From Atopsyche davidsoni (Eukaryota > Arthropoda > Insecta > Trichoptera > Hydrobiosidae), in NCBI GenBank assembly GCA_022113835.1, contig JAILWY010000013.1, positions 15,610,001 through 15,674,000 of the forward strand: a stretch of 64,000 nt of DNA. Reading direction: 5' to 3'. Below the pieces are notes generated by a model that saw only the letters and a list, made by a program, of their open reading frames with translations, was not told where the DNA came from and ran no database searches. Shown piece by piece: positions 23,180 to 36,752 of this stretch (positions are counted from its first letter, which is position 1; each line of letters opens with the position of its first letter). The position numbers and the translations under genes were made by a program.

Positions 23180-23340
23180 CTGGACTAGATCCAGCACCTC
23201 GACCGACCCACGGTTGATTCGAATTTAAGGCTCTTGTTCAGCTACCACACCGACTCTACCTCCTAGGCAAATCCTCAGTGACGATCCGGCAAAATTTCAC
23301 TTTCATTCAAGTCCGCATCGGCCTTCTCGGGTTCCAATAG
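23180..23340 (-). promoter_or_regulatory. Candidate minus-strand first exon
   Basis: GC-richer block read on the minus strand that ends ...gatctagtccag and is followed by GTGAGGAGAC, a good donor (complement of 23,170-23,179). Frames upstream are interrupted by stops, as in a 5' untranslated exon. Similar in style to the patches at 3,763 and 10,663, so alternative first exons of one minus-strand gene are possible. Inference. Confidence 0.3.
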
Positions 23341-25260
23341 TTATCATGAGTTAGCATCGTTTTGATCGGTTAATAATTTCATCTTACATTAATTTATCGT
23401 GGATCAGAACTTGTGATTCTTATATGATTGTGTGTGTGGCGGGTTTTATTGAGCAATTAAAAAATAAGAAAAAAACTTATGTGTTTACACGCACCTGCGC
23501 AAGTTAGTAAAATCTGTCGAGAATTTACAACAACTCGTAGTCCATTGACCGGTACACAAAGGTCGGAGCTTGAACCCGGGTGGCATTTTAAATTTTACTT
23601 AGCATTATTCAATTCTGTATAATTATAAATTGTCTATTAAATCAAAAGGAAGGAAAACTCTCATTTCACTCTTTACATTTTACCTGAAAGAAAGAATGAA
23701 AAGGGCATAAATTTAATTACTACTATATTTATTTTTATTCTCCTAACACATCGATTGAACTATGAGCGAAAAATCAGTTGTCCTCGTTTGCTTTTATCAA
23801 TTAATAATTACAAAAACTGGGATGGGTAACTAAATGTTCGTAATCTCCTAGAATATAGGCTATTCGCGCTATTTTTTTTACTTTGTACACCGTGTATAGA
23901 GTATTAATCACTTACTTGTATACATAGTAACGCAAACGAATCACTAAGCTTTAAATAGAACTTATAACCAAAGTATGAGCACTTAGGTGTAGAAAGCGAC
24001 TGGAAATATTAACGATTTGTTGTATGTGTAGTATTTAACTATGATTTCAATACTTCATTGTATGATAAAATATGATTTATTACCTACATTAATTTTTAAT
24101 TAATTTTACATTTGAAAGTTTTCAAAAAGCACTAAAAATCTTATTAGATTATCAGTATTTACACGTACTTACTTAAACAAGTTAAAAAAAACAAGAACTT
24201 CCTATCCATAATTTAAACTTATAGAAACTAGCTACTAGTAATTATTGTAAACAAACTCATATATCTGTAAAGCAAACTAACAAACAAATAAATTAATCTA
24301 TCTGAGGTAATATCTGCTGTTTATAAATTACCGTTCAGCTTCTTATTACGATTTACACCCTTAATTTTAAAAATTATTGATTTTTTGCAAAGGTTTATCC
24401 AAAAGTACTTTTTTTAACTATGATTATTATTTAACTATCAAAATTATTACACATTTCTATTTTTTAATGTCGTGAAACAGCAGATAGATGGTTGAGACAC
24501 ACTTGTACTTTCTCCGCGCCTAGTTAAGTTTAAAAATACCTCTGTGGTCAAGATGACTAATAAATGTGAACAAATAGTGCACTGTTTAATAAAAACGCTT
24601 GATTATTTTTTACCATACACGTATTTCCAAAGATTGAATAACCATGACTAGGAACAGATTTCTTTAGTGATGAACGTCCATATAATATTGTTGTTTATTA
24701 AATCTATTAAGCGAGATGTGATTTTTCAGAATGCCAAAAAAAAAGTATTTATTTAAAAATTATTTAACGCCGTGAGACATGTATAAAGTAAAATAAACCT
24801 AACGTGTAAGAGAGTATAATACATTTACTATGACGTGTAAAATTTGTGATTTTTTCTAGCAATTACTTTGATGTAGCTCGATGTGTAATGTATCAGCCAA
24901 CTGTCTGTTAGTTTTCAATGTCAGGGTCTCAAAAAAAAAACACGCTGGTTCAAAATAATGGTTGCCCAAACACAGTCTCACGCGTGATTGCAAAAAACGG
25001 TCTGGTTGTCGAGAGCAACGTTTCAATTTCACTTGGTTCGGTGTTTCATAAGCCACCAGGTGATTCACGCTTTAAATGACAGGTATCTTGCCTACTTTGG
25101 AGTCGTGAGTAATTATTTCGGGCCCTACCTTTTAAGTTAACAAAAGTAAAGTGCTGAATCGAAAAACCTTTTATATTTAGTTACTAAGCCAACATTGCAT
25201 ACTGAAAAGAGCACGCGTGTAATTGAATAATCATATAAGTACTTAGTTATACGAAGTAAA
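23341..25260. other. AT-rich spacer with an unrecognised minus-strand frame
   Basis: A minus-strand frame at 24,856-25,068 (reads VAYETPNQVKLKRCSRQPDR, then FLQSRVRLCLGNHYF) is more protein-like than most and could be a worn mobile-element piece. I cannot assign it. Near 23,545-23,590 the complement has a tRNA-like box B (gggttcaagctcc). Confidence 0.35.
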
Positions 25261-25786
25261 TTATTGAATTGCTTTTGAGACCCTATCGGCTGATGGCTTG
25301 ATGGGCTGGTGAGCTCTTGATCTTGAGGCTCGATGAGATGATGAGATGGTATGGTCTTTTTCTTCTGATGCCTCTCCTCCTAGGAGGTTTGTGACCATTT
25401 CCTCGAACATATTTCTATCCTGGGCCAGTCTCACCAATCCGGCTGCACCTCCAATCCGCATCCACGTGAACTACCTTCTTCCAATGCCCTTTTTTCCTTG
25501 GACAACCAGCTGGAGGTTGCCATACTAATTGTTACAAAAAATATGGCCAAAAATAGGAGACCTTTCGCTTTTTTACCAACGTCAAGAGTTCACTTTCTTT
25601 TCGCATTCTGTGCAAGACTCTTTCATAAGTGACGCGGTCAACCCATGGTATCTTGAGGATTCTCCTATACAGCCACATTTCGAACATATCACACATTTCA
25701 TTGGTATCGATATTGGCAGTAAGCTGGTGTGCTGGTGCATCGGTGAGCTGGTGATCTGATGGCCCGGTGAGTCTGACTCCGTCCAT
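25261..25786 (-). pseudogene. RTE/CR1-like LINE C-terminal fragment
   Basis: The minus strand reads FEMWLYRRILKIPWVDRVTY, then VLHRMRKESELLTLVKKRKV, then (after a frameshift and stop) FGHI, NLQLVVQGKKGIGRR, and finally IGGAAGLVRLAQDRNMFEEM and NLLGGEA. This is the characteristic C-terminus after the reverse transcriptase in abundant insect endonuclease-reverse transcriptase LINEs. At least one frameshift and two stops break it. Homology covers about 25,261-25,700; the start of the ORF upstream of that is not part of it. Both flanks are rich in GCTGGTG words (about 25,290-25,345 and 25,715-25,775). A sister copy is at 61,773. Confidence 0.8.
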
Positions 25787-26012
25787 CTGCTGCTGCGTCG
25801 TTATCGGAGCCAGTAGTCGACGGTTTTTCTAATTATTCACCGCACGGTGAGGTCATTAGCCGAAAACGGGTCGCACTGTAACCGTGAGCCACGCGCCCTA
25901 CATTTGAAACCATAGTGTTGCACTGTGCACCGAGTCTCACCGCGCCTTGCACCTGACGCCGACCTGCCACCCGATTTTTATAACTAATTATCGGTTTAAA
26001 TAAAAATAATAA

Positions 26013-26359
26013 TGTCTATTTTTTGGATTGATAATCAAGTACGTATATATCACCCATTACGGGCTTATTATATTATAACTAATATAATTAGGCAGAAGAT
26101 GATAAAAGAAATGACCGTGGTGTATACTGCAACATGGTGTGTACTGTGTTGGCCTGGGCACATTGGTTCATATGTAGAGTATGTTTGTTGAAAATTCTCG
26201 ATTAATGGATGTGGTTCGTTAGTACAATGGTCAGTACACCGGCCATGTAAGCTTGGGGGTGTGGGTTCAAATACACACAAATCAACGATGATATTTTTCT
26301 GAGAATTTTTTTAATCACATTCTATGTGTGAACTAATGTGCCTAATCATATTAGTAATA
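26013..26359 (+). repeat. tRNA-like SINE/MITE family, copy d
   Basis: Head tgtctattttttggattg at 26,013, arm ctaatataattaggc, an extra insert of about 55 bp (26,093-26,150), then ttggcctgggcacattggtt, the core (ttagtacaatggtcagtaca, ccggccatgtaagct, gtgggttcaaat) and the right arm to ctaatcatattagtaat. Box B is damaged (tacacac instead of cccacac). Confidence 0.85.
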
Positions 26360-26539
26360 ATAATAGTGTTATAAAATTCCAAAAAAAAAATGTTATAGGT
26401 CTTTTCCTTAAAAGCGGGAATTTTTTTAGGAGATTTGATCTATAGACCCAATATATATCAATGAATATTTGGAACTTTTCTTGCGTATAAAAAAAATTTC
26501 TAGCTTGATGAGGGCAGTCCACTAAATAATGTATTAAAC

Positions 26540-26812
26540 ACTAATATGATTGGGCACATTTTTTTCACACATTGAAAATGATTTCAAAGAAATTCTTAAA
26601 AAAATATCATCGTGACTTGTATTGGATTCGAGAACCTACATCCCCAAGCTTACATGGCTGGTGCACTGACCCTTGTGCTAACGAGCCACTTCAATTAATT
26701 GAGAATTTTTAATAATCATAATCTACATACGAACTAATCATATTAGTAAGTAATATAAGCCTGTAAAGGTAACTAAAAAGGAACTTGATTGACGTTCAAT
26801 CCACAAAGATTT
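26540..26812 (-). repeat. tRNA-like SINE/MITE family, copy e
   Basis: Minus-strand copy with arms at both ends, core including ttagcacaagggtcagtgca and ccagccatgtaagct, and head (tttgtggattgaacgtcaat) at its right end in plus coordinates. It lies 180 bp from copy d in convergent orientation. Confidence 0.85.
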
Positions 26813-27389
26813 GAATCCTCAATTTTTTGTCAATGAATAAATTATATTAAAATAATACAAAATCGAATACCTTAAACAAATGTTGTTTTCAAAACATATT
26901 TAAGACGAAAATACGCATCAATAATGATAATATAACGTTTTAAGGAAATCTGATTGTGTGGGTGTATTTTTTATGTTATTTTTTTTACCAAATTCATTAT
27001 ATTACAAACATATTTTGGAAAAACAGGTTCAAATAATATTTAACTTCTAGAATATTTATTACTAAAACCGAAGTACATAATACAAAACAAAAAATTGGGA
27101 AAAATCTTTTTTTTGCTTACAGTGCGTAGTAGACATACAAAAAAACATTAAAAAGTTATCATTTTACAGTATTTTTTATTGAAATTATGATTATTTATTA
27201 TTCAATAAAATCAAATAGAAAATAAAGCAAAAAATGCGCTCATTAATCATCTATGACGGTTTTACCTATCCACTGAAAAAAATCTTCATCGCGTGAAAAA
27301 TAACTTCATTAAATTACCGTTATAATATATGAACACAATTCCAAAACAAATATCTAAAGCTGTAAAACTTAAAAATGATAACCGGGCAT
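26813..27389. other. AT-rich spacer
   Basis: No feature seen. Confidence 0.45.
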
Positions 27390-27490
27390 TAGCTATTTGG
27401 AAATCACTTTGTGTTGGCGAAACTAGTCACGAAAAAATATAAAAATTAAGAATTGCGCTAAATTCCACCAAGTACTTTCTGTCAAAAAAA
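27390..27490. repeat. Fold-back family F2, partial copy
   Basis: Contains gttggcgaaactagtcacga, which is the reverse complement, with changes, of the loop region of the 10,437 copy. It ends in aaattccaccaagtactttc, the family's right flank. The inverted arms are decayed. Confidence 0.5.
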
Positions 27491-30400
27491 ATTATAAATA
27501 AGGCTTAAGTGTTTTGCATTTGATCGTTGGCATGTATTGCGATTATAAGAAGGTTTTGGTCGTTTCAGGTGAAAACGTGGCTAATTGCAGATCGCTCGGA
27601 TGGAAATGTTAACAAGGCGAGCTAACGGTCTGTATTGTTGAAATTTCCAAATTATTGTTCCTATTATCTTTTATTGCTTGGCTGTGCAAATTTATGACAA
27701 TAAACATAAAATATATAGCCTTTCTTTTATATATTAATTGATAAATCAATTCAAATTTGCAATAAATATAAATTTATTCCTTTCGCTTTGTGCCATTTTT
27801 TATTAAAAAAATATCACACCTATGAATCAACTCTCTGAAAACTACGAATAAAAACTAAAATGTATTTTTATCTCTAGGATATAAAAATATTTTTTTATTA
27901 TAATTGCGTATATAGAAACTTCTTTGTGTTAACCAAGCGGCGATAATGAGTTCATTCACAAAGAAATGATTTTATTTTCATTACTTTACATTTAAACTAG
28001 GGCTATGACAAAATTGTACTCTCCTGGTTAACTGGATATTCGTGTTTATTAATGACTTCATTGTGAAAAAATATCACTTATACAACAAGTATCTTCGTAT
28101 TGAATAACACATCTTCTAAAACAAAGAAAAGATCTAAGAATTATCCGTATTTTTTAACCATAGTTTCAACTGGGTTTTGTGTTTCAATGTTTTATTAGTA
28201 ATAATCTCAAAAAAATATTCTAGACTATTTTACTCACAATACAAATATTTTTCTTATCGTTTGCTCTGTAAGTCGATTACCTAAAAATAAATCACATGAA
28301 TTAAATAATCCTTGAAAATTTAAAACCAGATATAAGTGTGATTCAGATACACGATCGTGGGTTTGTTTGTCGATTACTTAGAAACATATTGTTTACCAAT
28401 CAAAAACTATAAAAAGATGACAGCATCCTTTTCTATGACTAAACTTATGCTGAAAGAATATCAGAAAAGAAAAAAAATTACTTGTGATTTTTTTCGGCGG
28501 AAGTACCCTACAAGAGAAATTTTTTCACGTAATTTTTAATATAAAATTAAATTTTATTAATAATTGACTTCTCGTTAAATTTCTCTTGCATTCACAAGCA
28601 CTCAACATTTCACACGTTGAAAAGGAAGATGAAAATTAGTGAAATAGTTCTATTATTTATTTATGCAATAAATAATAAAATGAATATACCGCAAGACTTT
28701 GTATCTCTTCAGAAAGTGCAATTTAACCATAAACATATATCCCCGTTTGCTTTATGATGATATGAATTCTCTGAATTACTATAAAATAGATTTAAAGCAA
28801 CCATATATAATTATTATTTCATGTGTGTTATTATATACACCTTCACATAATCAATAACAAAATACTAGCAATAATCTATTGTATTTTGATTTTTAAACAT
28901 CTTACAAAAAAGCAACAACGCACAGGGGGTAATCCCATGAATTTCTTTATTTATAATTGTTAATAAATAAAATCAGGTTTATCTGCTGTAAGTAATTGCT
29001 ATTTTTAAAACATATATATGTTTTGCTATACACTAGAGAAACGCTACATATTATAGTGAATTTTATAGTAAAGGATTGCGTGCTGTTGACAGCTAGCACT
29101 GTAATAATATATCTAGTGTTTTTATGAGTTGTGAAATTTCTCACGAAGGCCTTTTACACTGACAGCTCTGATTGTATGAAAGAACGAACTGTCAATCCTG
29201 TGACCCTCCCGGATGCTTTACGGATCACCTGGCCTCGGATCTAAACCACAGAATAATACTTAAACGAGAAGAGAAATCCTCTGAGATTCATTCTAGATGC
29301 AAAATTATTTTCAATACTTAAAACTACTCATTTACAAGATTATTTTAGATTTTTATTATTATAACATAAATGCTTAATTTTTATTATCAACCAAGTCGGT
29401 TTCACATTTATCGTTTTGCTCATGTACTAAATCATATTATCCACGACTCTTCCATTACGAAACAACAAATATAAATAGCCGTATGATCAAGAGATTCCGA
29501 TCTATTATATGTGTGAGAGCTTTAGCCTTAGCTTTTAAGATCATAATAGGTGAAAGAACTCACAATCAAAAATATCATAATAAAACCACTTCACTCTTAT
29601 TACTTGTTGTTTTACTAAGTCATAATTTGCTTTATTTTTAGTTGTAAAAGAAATATTTCTTTGTTCTTGTCGCGTAATGTGTGAGGACCTATAAACATAG
29701 TTTGTGGACTTTCAAAACAAAACGATTTCTGGAAAACATCTCTCACTTGAATGCCTGTATTGATATGCCTTACTTTTGAAAGACTAACAGTGCGACAGGC
29801 ATACAGTTTCGTTTATGTTTGTTTCAGATCAACAGGTACAGAATATGAGCAACCGTCCTCAAGGTTCTACGTTTCTTCGTAGTCGAGCCTACATTATGTA
29901 TTATTTTGAAGTTTACCTTCAGACCGATCAACGCTGAGATTTTTTAAAGCACAGGTTGGGCTTTAATTCGGTAATTCATATCGAATGTAATCATTAACTC
30001 TGAATACATTGGATGAAATTGTGTGTCTTCGTTGAAACTATTTTTAACAAAATACGAGACTTGTGTGATCTGTAGGGACGATAATAGTCCAGCTTATACA
30101 TTTAAAAACATTATTTAAAACACCATTTTAAATTATCTGCTTTGCCATATGTACTAAAATATTTCGATCAAAACAATTGATATATCTTTAATATATTTTT
30201 TTAAATGCATTAAAAATAATCGCTAGTGATAAATTGATTTTGGACGATGCTTTTTTGTCGCTACTGCATTCATCGAAGTAATTACGTAAATGCTTGTATG
30301 TCTATTTGTGATAGTTCACTAAGTATTTATTGATTACAAAATATATGTATACATTTTTTAGGGACTGTTTTATGGTAATTGAGATATGAATTAGTGTCAC

Positions 30401-33400
30401 TAGAAAGGTCGCCACAGAAGAATTGGTGCAGAAGGTGACTATGGTCACGTCGACCACTTACCTGAACCTCAAGGAGTAGGTACTAACCTTAGTAAGTAAA
30501 ATAATAAAAAAACAAGCCCACATGTTTACCACAAACTAGTCCACTTGATGTTTTATATCCACGACATACTGCATTCATTTTTAATACTCCATATTTTAAC
30601 ATCAAACACCAATAAGCAAAGGCTTGAGAGATTACTGTATTTTTTATAAGATATCTCACAAACAAAAACTATCATTATTTCCCAGCTGTATTCGTTATAT
30701 ATTTATTTATTTATATATAAATAGAAAAATGCTTAAAACGTACCAAATCACATTCATCTCGTCATGCGGTCTCCTACTCATAAAAAAATAGTATTGTTAT
30801 TATTGAATCATCGAATTTAAGCTAAGATATCTCCTATTCGTGATATTCATATATTTTTGTATAATATATTTATATGACGGTTATATGGAGAAAATGCGTC
30901 ATTATGTCTACCAACAATAATAATTCAACACCATTTGCATTTCTTTTTTAAATGTTTAAAAAACAATATCAATAAGTATTTTCCCGCTAGTATATATCCC
31001 AAAACCGCATTGACGTTGTATCTGAAAAGTAAAGTTATAAACCAGTTTTAATATTAAGTTGCATTTTAAAGGTAAATTTATTCATCGCTTTTAAAATTAA
31101 TCTGGATATTGAAAAAAAAAACTTACTTACGTCTTTGAGCTGGCGCATCTTTTTTTTATTATTTATTAATAACGTCCCAAGCCATAATATCTGACGTCTT
31201 CCACTCTTTTATTTACTTACCACTCTTCTAATATTATTAATTGTTATACGCATATTTATGGAGAAAAAAAATAATTATATTCTTTAAGTAAAAGAATAAC
31301 AAACAACTTTTAATAAAAAAAATTATTTGATTAAACCGCGGATCACTTTGAAATGCTAAAAATTATAACAAGGAAAATCTATCAATCAAGTATCTAATAT
31401 ATCTATCAATTTAGAAATATACCATTCTCTTCCTAAAGAAATGTTTAAATAGTCATAAATTTTTTCACAACTATAACCTTGTTCAAAAACTGATATTACA
31501 CACTGTATTCTATGCAAATTTATTGTTAGTATGCCATCTTGGTACATAATCCCGCGGTGTGAAAATTCTATATAAAGTATTTGATAATCCATTGACATAT
31601 GTACATTAACTTTGTGTGTACAAAAAAAATTACCAAGTCATCGTTAAGCTTTTAAAATTAGGAATATTTATTATTTTAATATTTCCAGTTAACTTAAAAA
31701 AAAAAAATTGAAATGTGTTTTATTATTAAGCGTCTACAGCGATATATTTATGGATTACGTATTTTTCTTATGAAATTAAACTAAATTGAAACTTTTAGAA
31801 TTTTATTTTTAAACTAATGTTGCACATACATTATAAAATATGCACTTAAATTTGAATTCATGAAATATTTTGCGCAACTATAATTGTAGATTAAGCAGTT
31901 TCACTAAAGAAAACGAGCGAAATAATATTATTTTTCGTGACTATATTATTTTTATATTATACGGAGGCTTTTGATTTCACTGACAATGGGGATGTGGTCG
32001 TTGAGAAAGACGTAAGTGAATTCGTTGCAGCCATTTTGGCTTTTGATCTCAGTAATGGCGACTGCCATTGACGAGTACTGAAGAGAGACTCGCATTATCC
32101 GAAAACGAGTTGACCCAAAATCCCAACCAGTCCCAGACCACTTGCCAAATAATGCACATGCAACAAACTGCACTCACCGGACTCTAGGATGTGTTTTACA
32201 AGTCCTGATTGGGCATATTATATTTAAATAAATTATAAATAACCGTTTGCAATAAAAATTCGTTGAAAAAAACATTTTTAACATCGGTTTCTTGCGATTG
32301 TAATAATATATGTGTACACGTCCGACATCAACCACGTCGTTGAAGAAAGAGGCCTACCTCTCGTTGTATTTTGGTTGTAATGTATAGAGCAACAGTACCG
32401 ATACTAGAAATATACTCATTTGATGATAGACATACTCAAAAACTGCCTAACTAAAATAGATAAAAATTTCTATTATACAAAATATTTTTTTGTTACATAT
32501 TATATTTTTTATAGTAGTTTCATGGTACATGACTCTATAATTTATTAGTCATTTGTAAGCTCTTTAGATGCAAGCGACACGGAAAATCCAATATCAGAAA
32601 TATCAAATGCAAAAACCTGAGTGACGTTCATACCTTTTGTTGCTTTTGTTAATAATATTTCTTAAAAATCCCCCATCATTAATGTCTGCTGCGTTCAATT
32701 CTTCTCTTATTTACGACCAAAGTTATGTGTATGACGTTGATGAAATTATCAAATACACCAATGCTTGTTATTAAAACTTTTATTTTGGTGATATTTTGCA
32801 GTACTGCTTCGGGTATTTAGAAAATACTGTTATTGGAGAGATTGAAAGATAATAGCATTACAAATACTATTATATATTCATTGTTTCACATATTACACAC
32901 TATATTAAATTATTACAACAGACTTTATGTAATGTTTTCATTGCTATTCAATATCGTTCTCTATGGCAATTAATATAAATATACCATTTTACAGGGTAAG
33001 ACGGCCATTATTGCTTAATTTATTTTCTTTCAATTTGAACCTAACCCTTTTTCAAAATATAAAAATTATTCAGTACAGGAACTGATAACATGGACTTGTT
33101 ATCACAAATTGACATGGTTAAACATGTCACCTGTATCCTCGAGATGCGTGAGGTGTAAGGTTTTTAGTGGCTCGCACCTTTAACATTTGTTTTCATGTAG
33201 TATTTCGATATTCCTTAACAATGCCAATGACAATTATTTCTACACGTTTCTAATTTGCATTCCACGAGCGGAGAGGATCCACGGTTTCAAAATGGAAATC
33301 TATCATTTCAAAATTTCACATAACGTTTGTGTTTTCCCAAGGCCGACCGGTGATGATAAATACAGCCTGTCTCGAAACTCCGGTCTTCCGCGTGAGTCCA

Positions 33401-35235
33401 CGCTGTATTAGCAGGTGTGACGACCAAATTAATATTTATATTTTCAAACACTTCGATGTCATGAACACCCGTTTTCGAGACGAATACTCGTAATACGAAT
33501 ACTCGTAATACGAATACGAGTACGAATACTACAATATTTACTGGAAATGCATTAAAACAGTGAATGTAAATAACCAAATTGCTAGTTAAAAAATACGTTC
33601 AAAATTAAAATTACCCAGAAATATCTATAATACAATATAATTTTTTTTTACTGTTGTATATTTTAAAAAATCAATAAATATTTTTCAAAATTCAATTGAA
33701 TAAATTATAATTACATAAATTATTTTGAGATGATTCAAAAATAGTTTCAAATTTTTTTTTATTACGAGTATTTATCATAGTGAAGATTTGAGGACTGAAT
33801 ACTATTTTTTTTTAGTAATATATTTTACTGATGCATTATTATAACGAAAAAGTCATATTTCTCAATGTTTAGTGTAGAAAACATCAATTGATAAATACGC
33901 AAATTGTATACATTTTCTATTGATAACTTCTTTCATAATTATCAAAAAATCTCTATGACACGAATAAAATTTTCAATTCAAATGAATTTATTCAAGGTTA
34001 TCTAATAAAAAATTCGATTTTTTATATCATGTTTCCGAAATTTTCATTATAATGCATATATATGTGGTTTTAAAAAAATACAAAATACAGGTTTTTGTTA
34101 AAACTTTTCATTGATTATTTAATTTTCTTTAAAGTGAGAGTGCTTTCGTGTGAAAGATATTTTTTTTTGTTTTTATATATGAAGTTCTTATGCAGTTGGC
34201 TCAGCATGCAATCAAGCAGGTCTGATTTAATACCTATGCAAGATTCAATATACCTTCATTGTATATATAAAAACGAGTTGCCTGACCCAAAAATTGAGAA
34301 CTGGTTGAACATTGGCTAGGCTGGGCAATACTCGGCTTGCAACACTGAATGCAGTTGCCAAATATCTTATTTGTTTATTAATTATAATTAATAAATTTAC
34401 AATCTTAAATCAGTAACATATGCACGTGCTTCTATCTACTCGAGGTATTGCGTGAAAATATGAAGAAAGTATAAATAAGAGCATTCAGTGAATTTGAATA
34501 TAACAACACTGCTTAGGAGACTGATTTTTTTCACTGTGCGAAACCGCTAACGACCGCTTAATTTTTTAAATTTTGTCTCGCATTTTTACATTCTGAGTAT
34601 CAGAATCAATATTTCGTATGTTATTATTATAACTGCGCATTTAATTTTAACATAAGAATTTATTCACAGCTTTTTTTACAAATACTTAATAAAATAAGTT
34701 TGTTTGAGTTTTCATATTATTTTTGAAGCATTACATTTTCTTCTTATCATGAGGGTTTAAATGAATTGAAAAAAATTATTCGATTGCATTGCTTATTCCT
34801 AATTACCTTAAAATAACAAATAGTGTTCTCACCCACAGAAAAAATAAACTAGGTATCGCACAACTGAATCATTTCACATTCGATCGAATTATAAGTAGCT
34901 TTTGCTTAATAATCACTTAACTATATATGAAAAAAAATATTTTATTATAATTTGATTGGCAAAGAGCTTATCCGAACTGACCGCTTCATTTGCAAGGCCC
35001 AACACATTGTAAGATGTTTCACTTTACAAAGTGTCAGACTCCAATGAATCCATCCTATTATAAAGACAAAAAATTTAGAGTAATTCAGCATTACATAGAT
35101 AAATTTATTTCAAAGTTAGATTTTTAACTATACAAAGACGAACTATGAATTTAAATTCAAGGATTACTGATGGCACATGATGATGACTATACTTGCTTTA
35201 AATACAAGCGAGGAAATATGCAAAGACACTGATTT
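27491..35235. other. Long AT-rich stretch; a few exon-like GC patches
   Basis: Mostly plain AT-rich DNA. Patches worth noting: 29,160-29,260; 30,410-30,485, where the plus frame reads VTRKVATEELVQ and on to a TAG while the minus strand has a strong donor, cag then GTAAGTGG, at 30,458-30,465; and 32,000-32,190, where the plus frame FDFTDNGDVVVEKD meets GTAAGT and the minus strand has a 73-codon frame and a GTGAGT donor. A degenerate microsatellite (cgaatactcgtaata repeats) is at 33,478-33,531. The small minus frame at 31,386-31,598 is unrecognised. None is good enough to call as a gene. Confidence 0.35.
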
Positions 35236-35279
35236 AGCATCGACGAGTCTTTGAATTTTTTCAAAGACTCATCGATGCT
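35236..35279. repeat. 19-bp hairpin with one mismatch
   Basis: Arms 35,236-35,254 (agcatcgacgagtctttga) and 35,261-35,279 (tcaaagactcatcgatgct) with loop attttt. Flanks have loosely complementary words (ctttaaatac and cttaaatactt). Could be a small MITE or an RNA hairpin; too short alone to call a microRNA. Confidence 0.7.
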
Positions 35280-36147
35280 TTTGCCTTGATTTAAAAATGC
35301 TCTTTGCTTAAATACTTGAAAGCAATGAATATAATAATATACTGTAAATGCATTGTGGTAAATGCAATTTTATGCAATGGTAATGATTCGATTGGACGTG
35401 TTCATTAACATATGAGGTAAAATTTCAAGGCGCACTGTAATACTGAAATAAAAATAAATAAAAGAGCCTGTTTATACTTGCATAAAAAAGCGAGAATTAA
35501 ATGACTTTTGTACCAAAGTAAAAACAGGCTTTGGCACTTAATGAAACGAGGACGTTTTATTTATTTTAAGATTTAAATCATGCAAAACTATGTATGGATT
35601 AGTAGATTAGTAGAACAAAGAAATGTTAAAATATATAAAACACTACGCTCTCCGTAAGCATTCAGAAGCTTTTGCGACTGTTATTGTATATATGTACTTT
35701 ATTGCATTCAGGGAAAATTATTAATTATTTACTAAAAACAATGCTTCCATCCTTCTGAAATTGGTGGAAATTTTTCTTTAAATACAGTAACACTTGAATT
35801 ATGAAGCCGAAGCCTGCGAGAGTTTTATTGCATACTCAATGCGGTATTATCTTATTTATAAGGGTAATATTAAAAATTTTATTGTTAAAGTATAAATAGC
35901 ATTAGAAATCGAGGACAATGAGATGGATGGAGTTCCAAACAAATACAAACTCAAAATATCCTGAATACAGATTTTATAATTTTTTATTTAAATAAAAAGA
36001 GATAGTTTTAGCCACTCGCTCCACATGGCTGTATGAGCGATTAAAATGACATTTATGTATTCATAACTCTCCGAACTTGAGAGCAACTTGTAAAATGTAG
36101 TAATTATTACTGATTTAACCTATTTTTGTTAAAACTATTATAATCAG
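35280..36147. other. AT-rich spacer
   Basis: No feature seen. Confidence 0.45.
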
Positions 36148-36297
36148 GTTTCGTGGAGCAGAGGCAATAACGCCTCTGTCAGAATCGGTACGTCTCCGAC
36201 ATTTGCACTGATTATATCTGTATATCGATTACCGAGCTTTAGACCTGGAGACAATTTGTATCTAATAAACATTACAAATATCCATTGTGCTTTTTAA
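36148..36297 (+). CDS. Weak candidate terminal exon, unidentified
   Basis: After an acceptor-like ataatcag, an open frame of 49 codons begins VSWSRGNNASVRIGTSP and runs to a TAA at 36,295. An internal GTACGT at 36,190 could be a donor, giving a 42-bp exon. A VSW start followed by a basic residue is seen in some immunoglobulin-like exons, but the expected later W/C pattern is missing. A chance frame of this length is common in this window. Low confidence. Confidence 0.15.
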   Translation, partial: VSWSRGNNASVRIGTSPTFALIISVYRLPSFRPGDNLYLINITNIHCAF

Positions 36298-36752
36298 TTT
36301 GCAGTGTGTATTTTTTTCTATTTTATTTTCGATGCATTGATTTATTTTTAATACTTAAGTATAATATTTACTATATATTTAAATTTTGTTCTTGGCCTAC
36401 AGCGTTTTATACTGCATTTCGGACTTGAATTTGGGTATATTATTACTGAGAAATGCAGTAACTTTTTTTTAGCGAACATTAAAATGTAATCACTCACTTT
36501 AGAAAAAAAATGCATCTGTAATGTATAAATAAATGTCGTACTTTTTATTTAAGTATAGTTCGAAGTACAGGTATTGCATTCGCCGTATAAGGGGCAGGAT
36601 TGGTTAAATTTACTCATTAATAATGCCAAGGTGCAATCACACAACGAAGGAAGTTATCAAAAAACTACGAACTCTTTCAAGTAACGTCCAAAGCAAACAG
36701 ACTAGAATAATTGGGTATTGTACATTATCCTGTATTTTTTATTATTTTCATT
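36298..36752. other. AT-rich spacer
   Basis: No feature seen. Confidence 0.45.
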
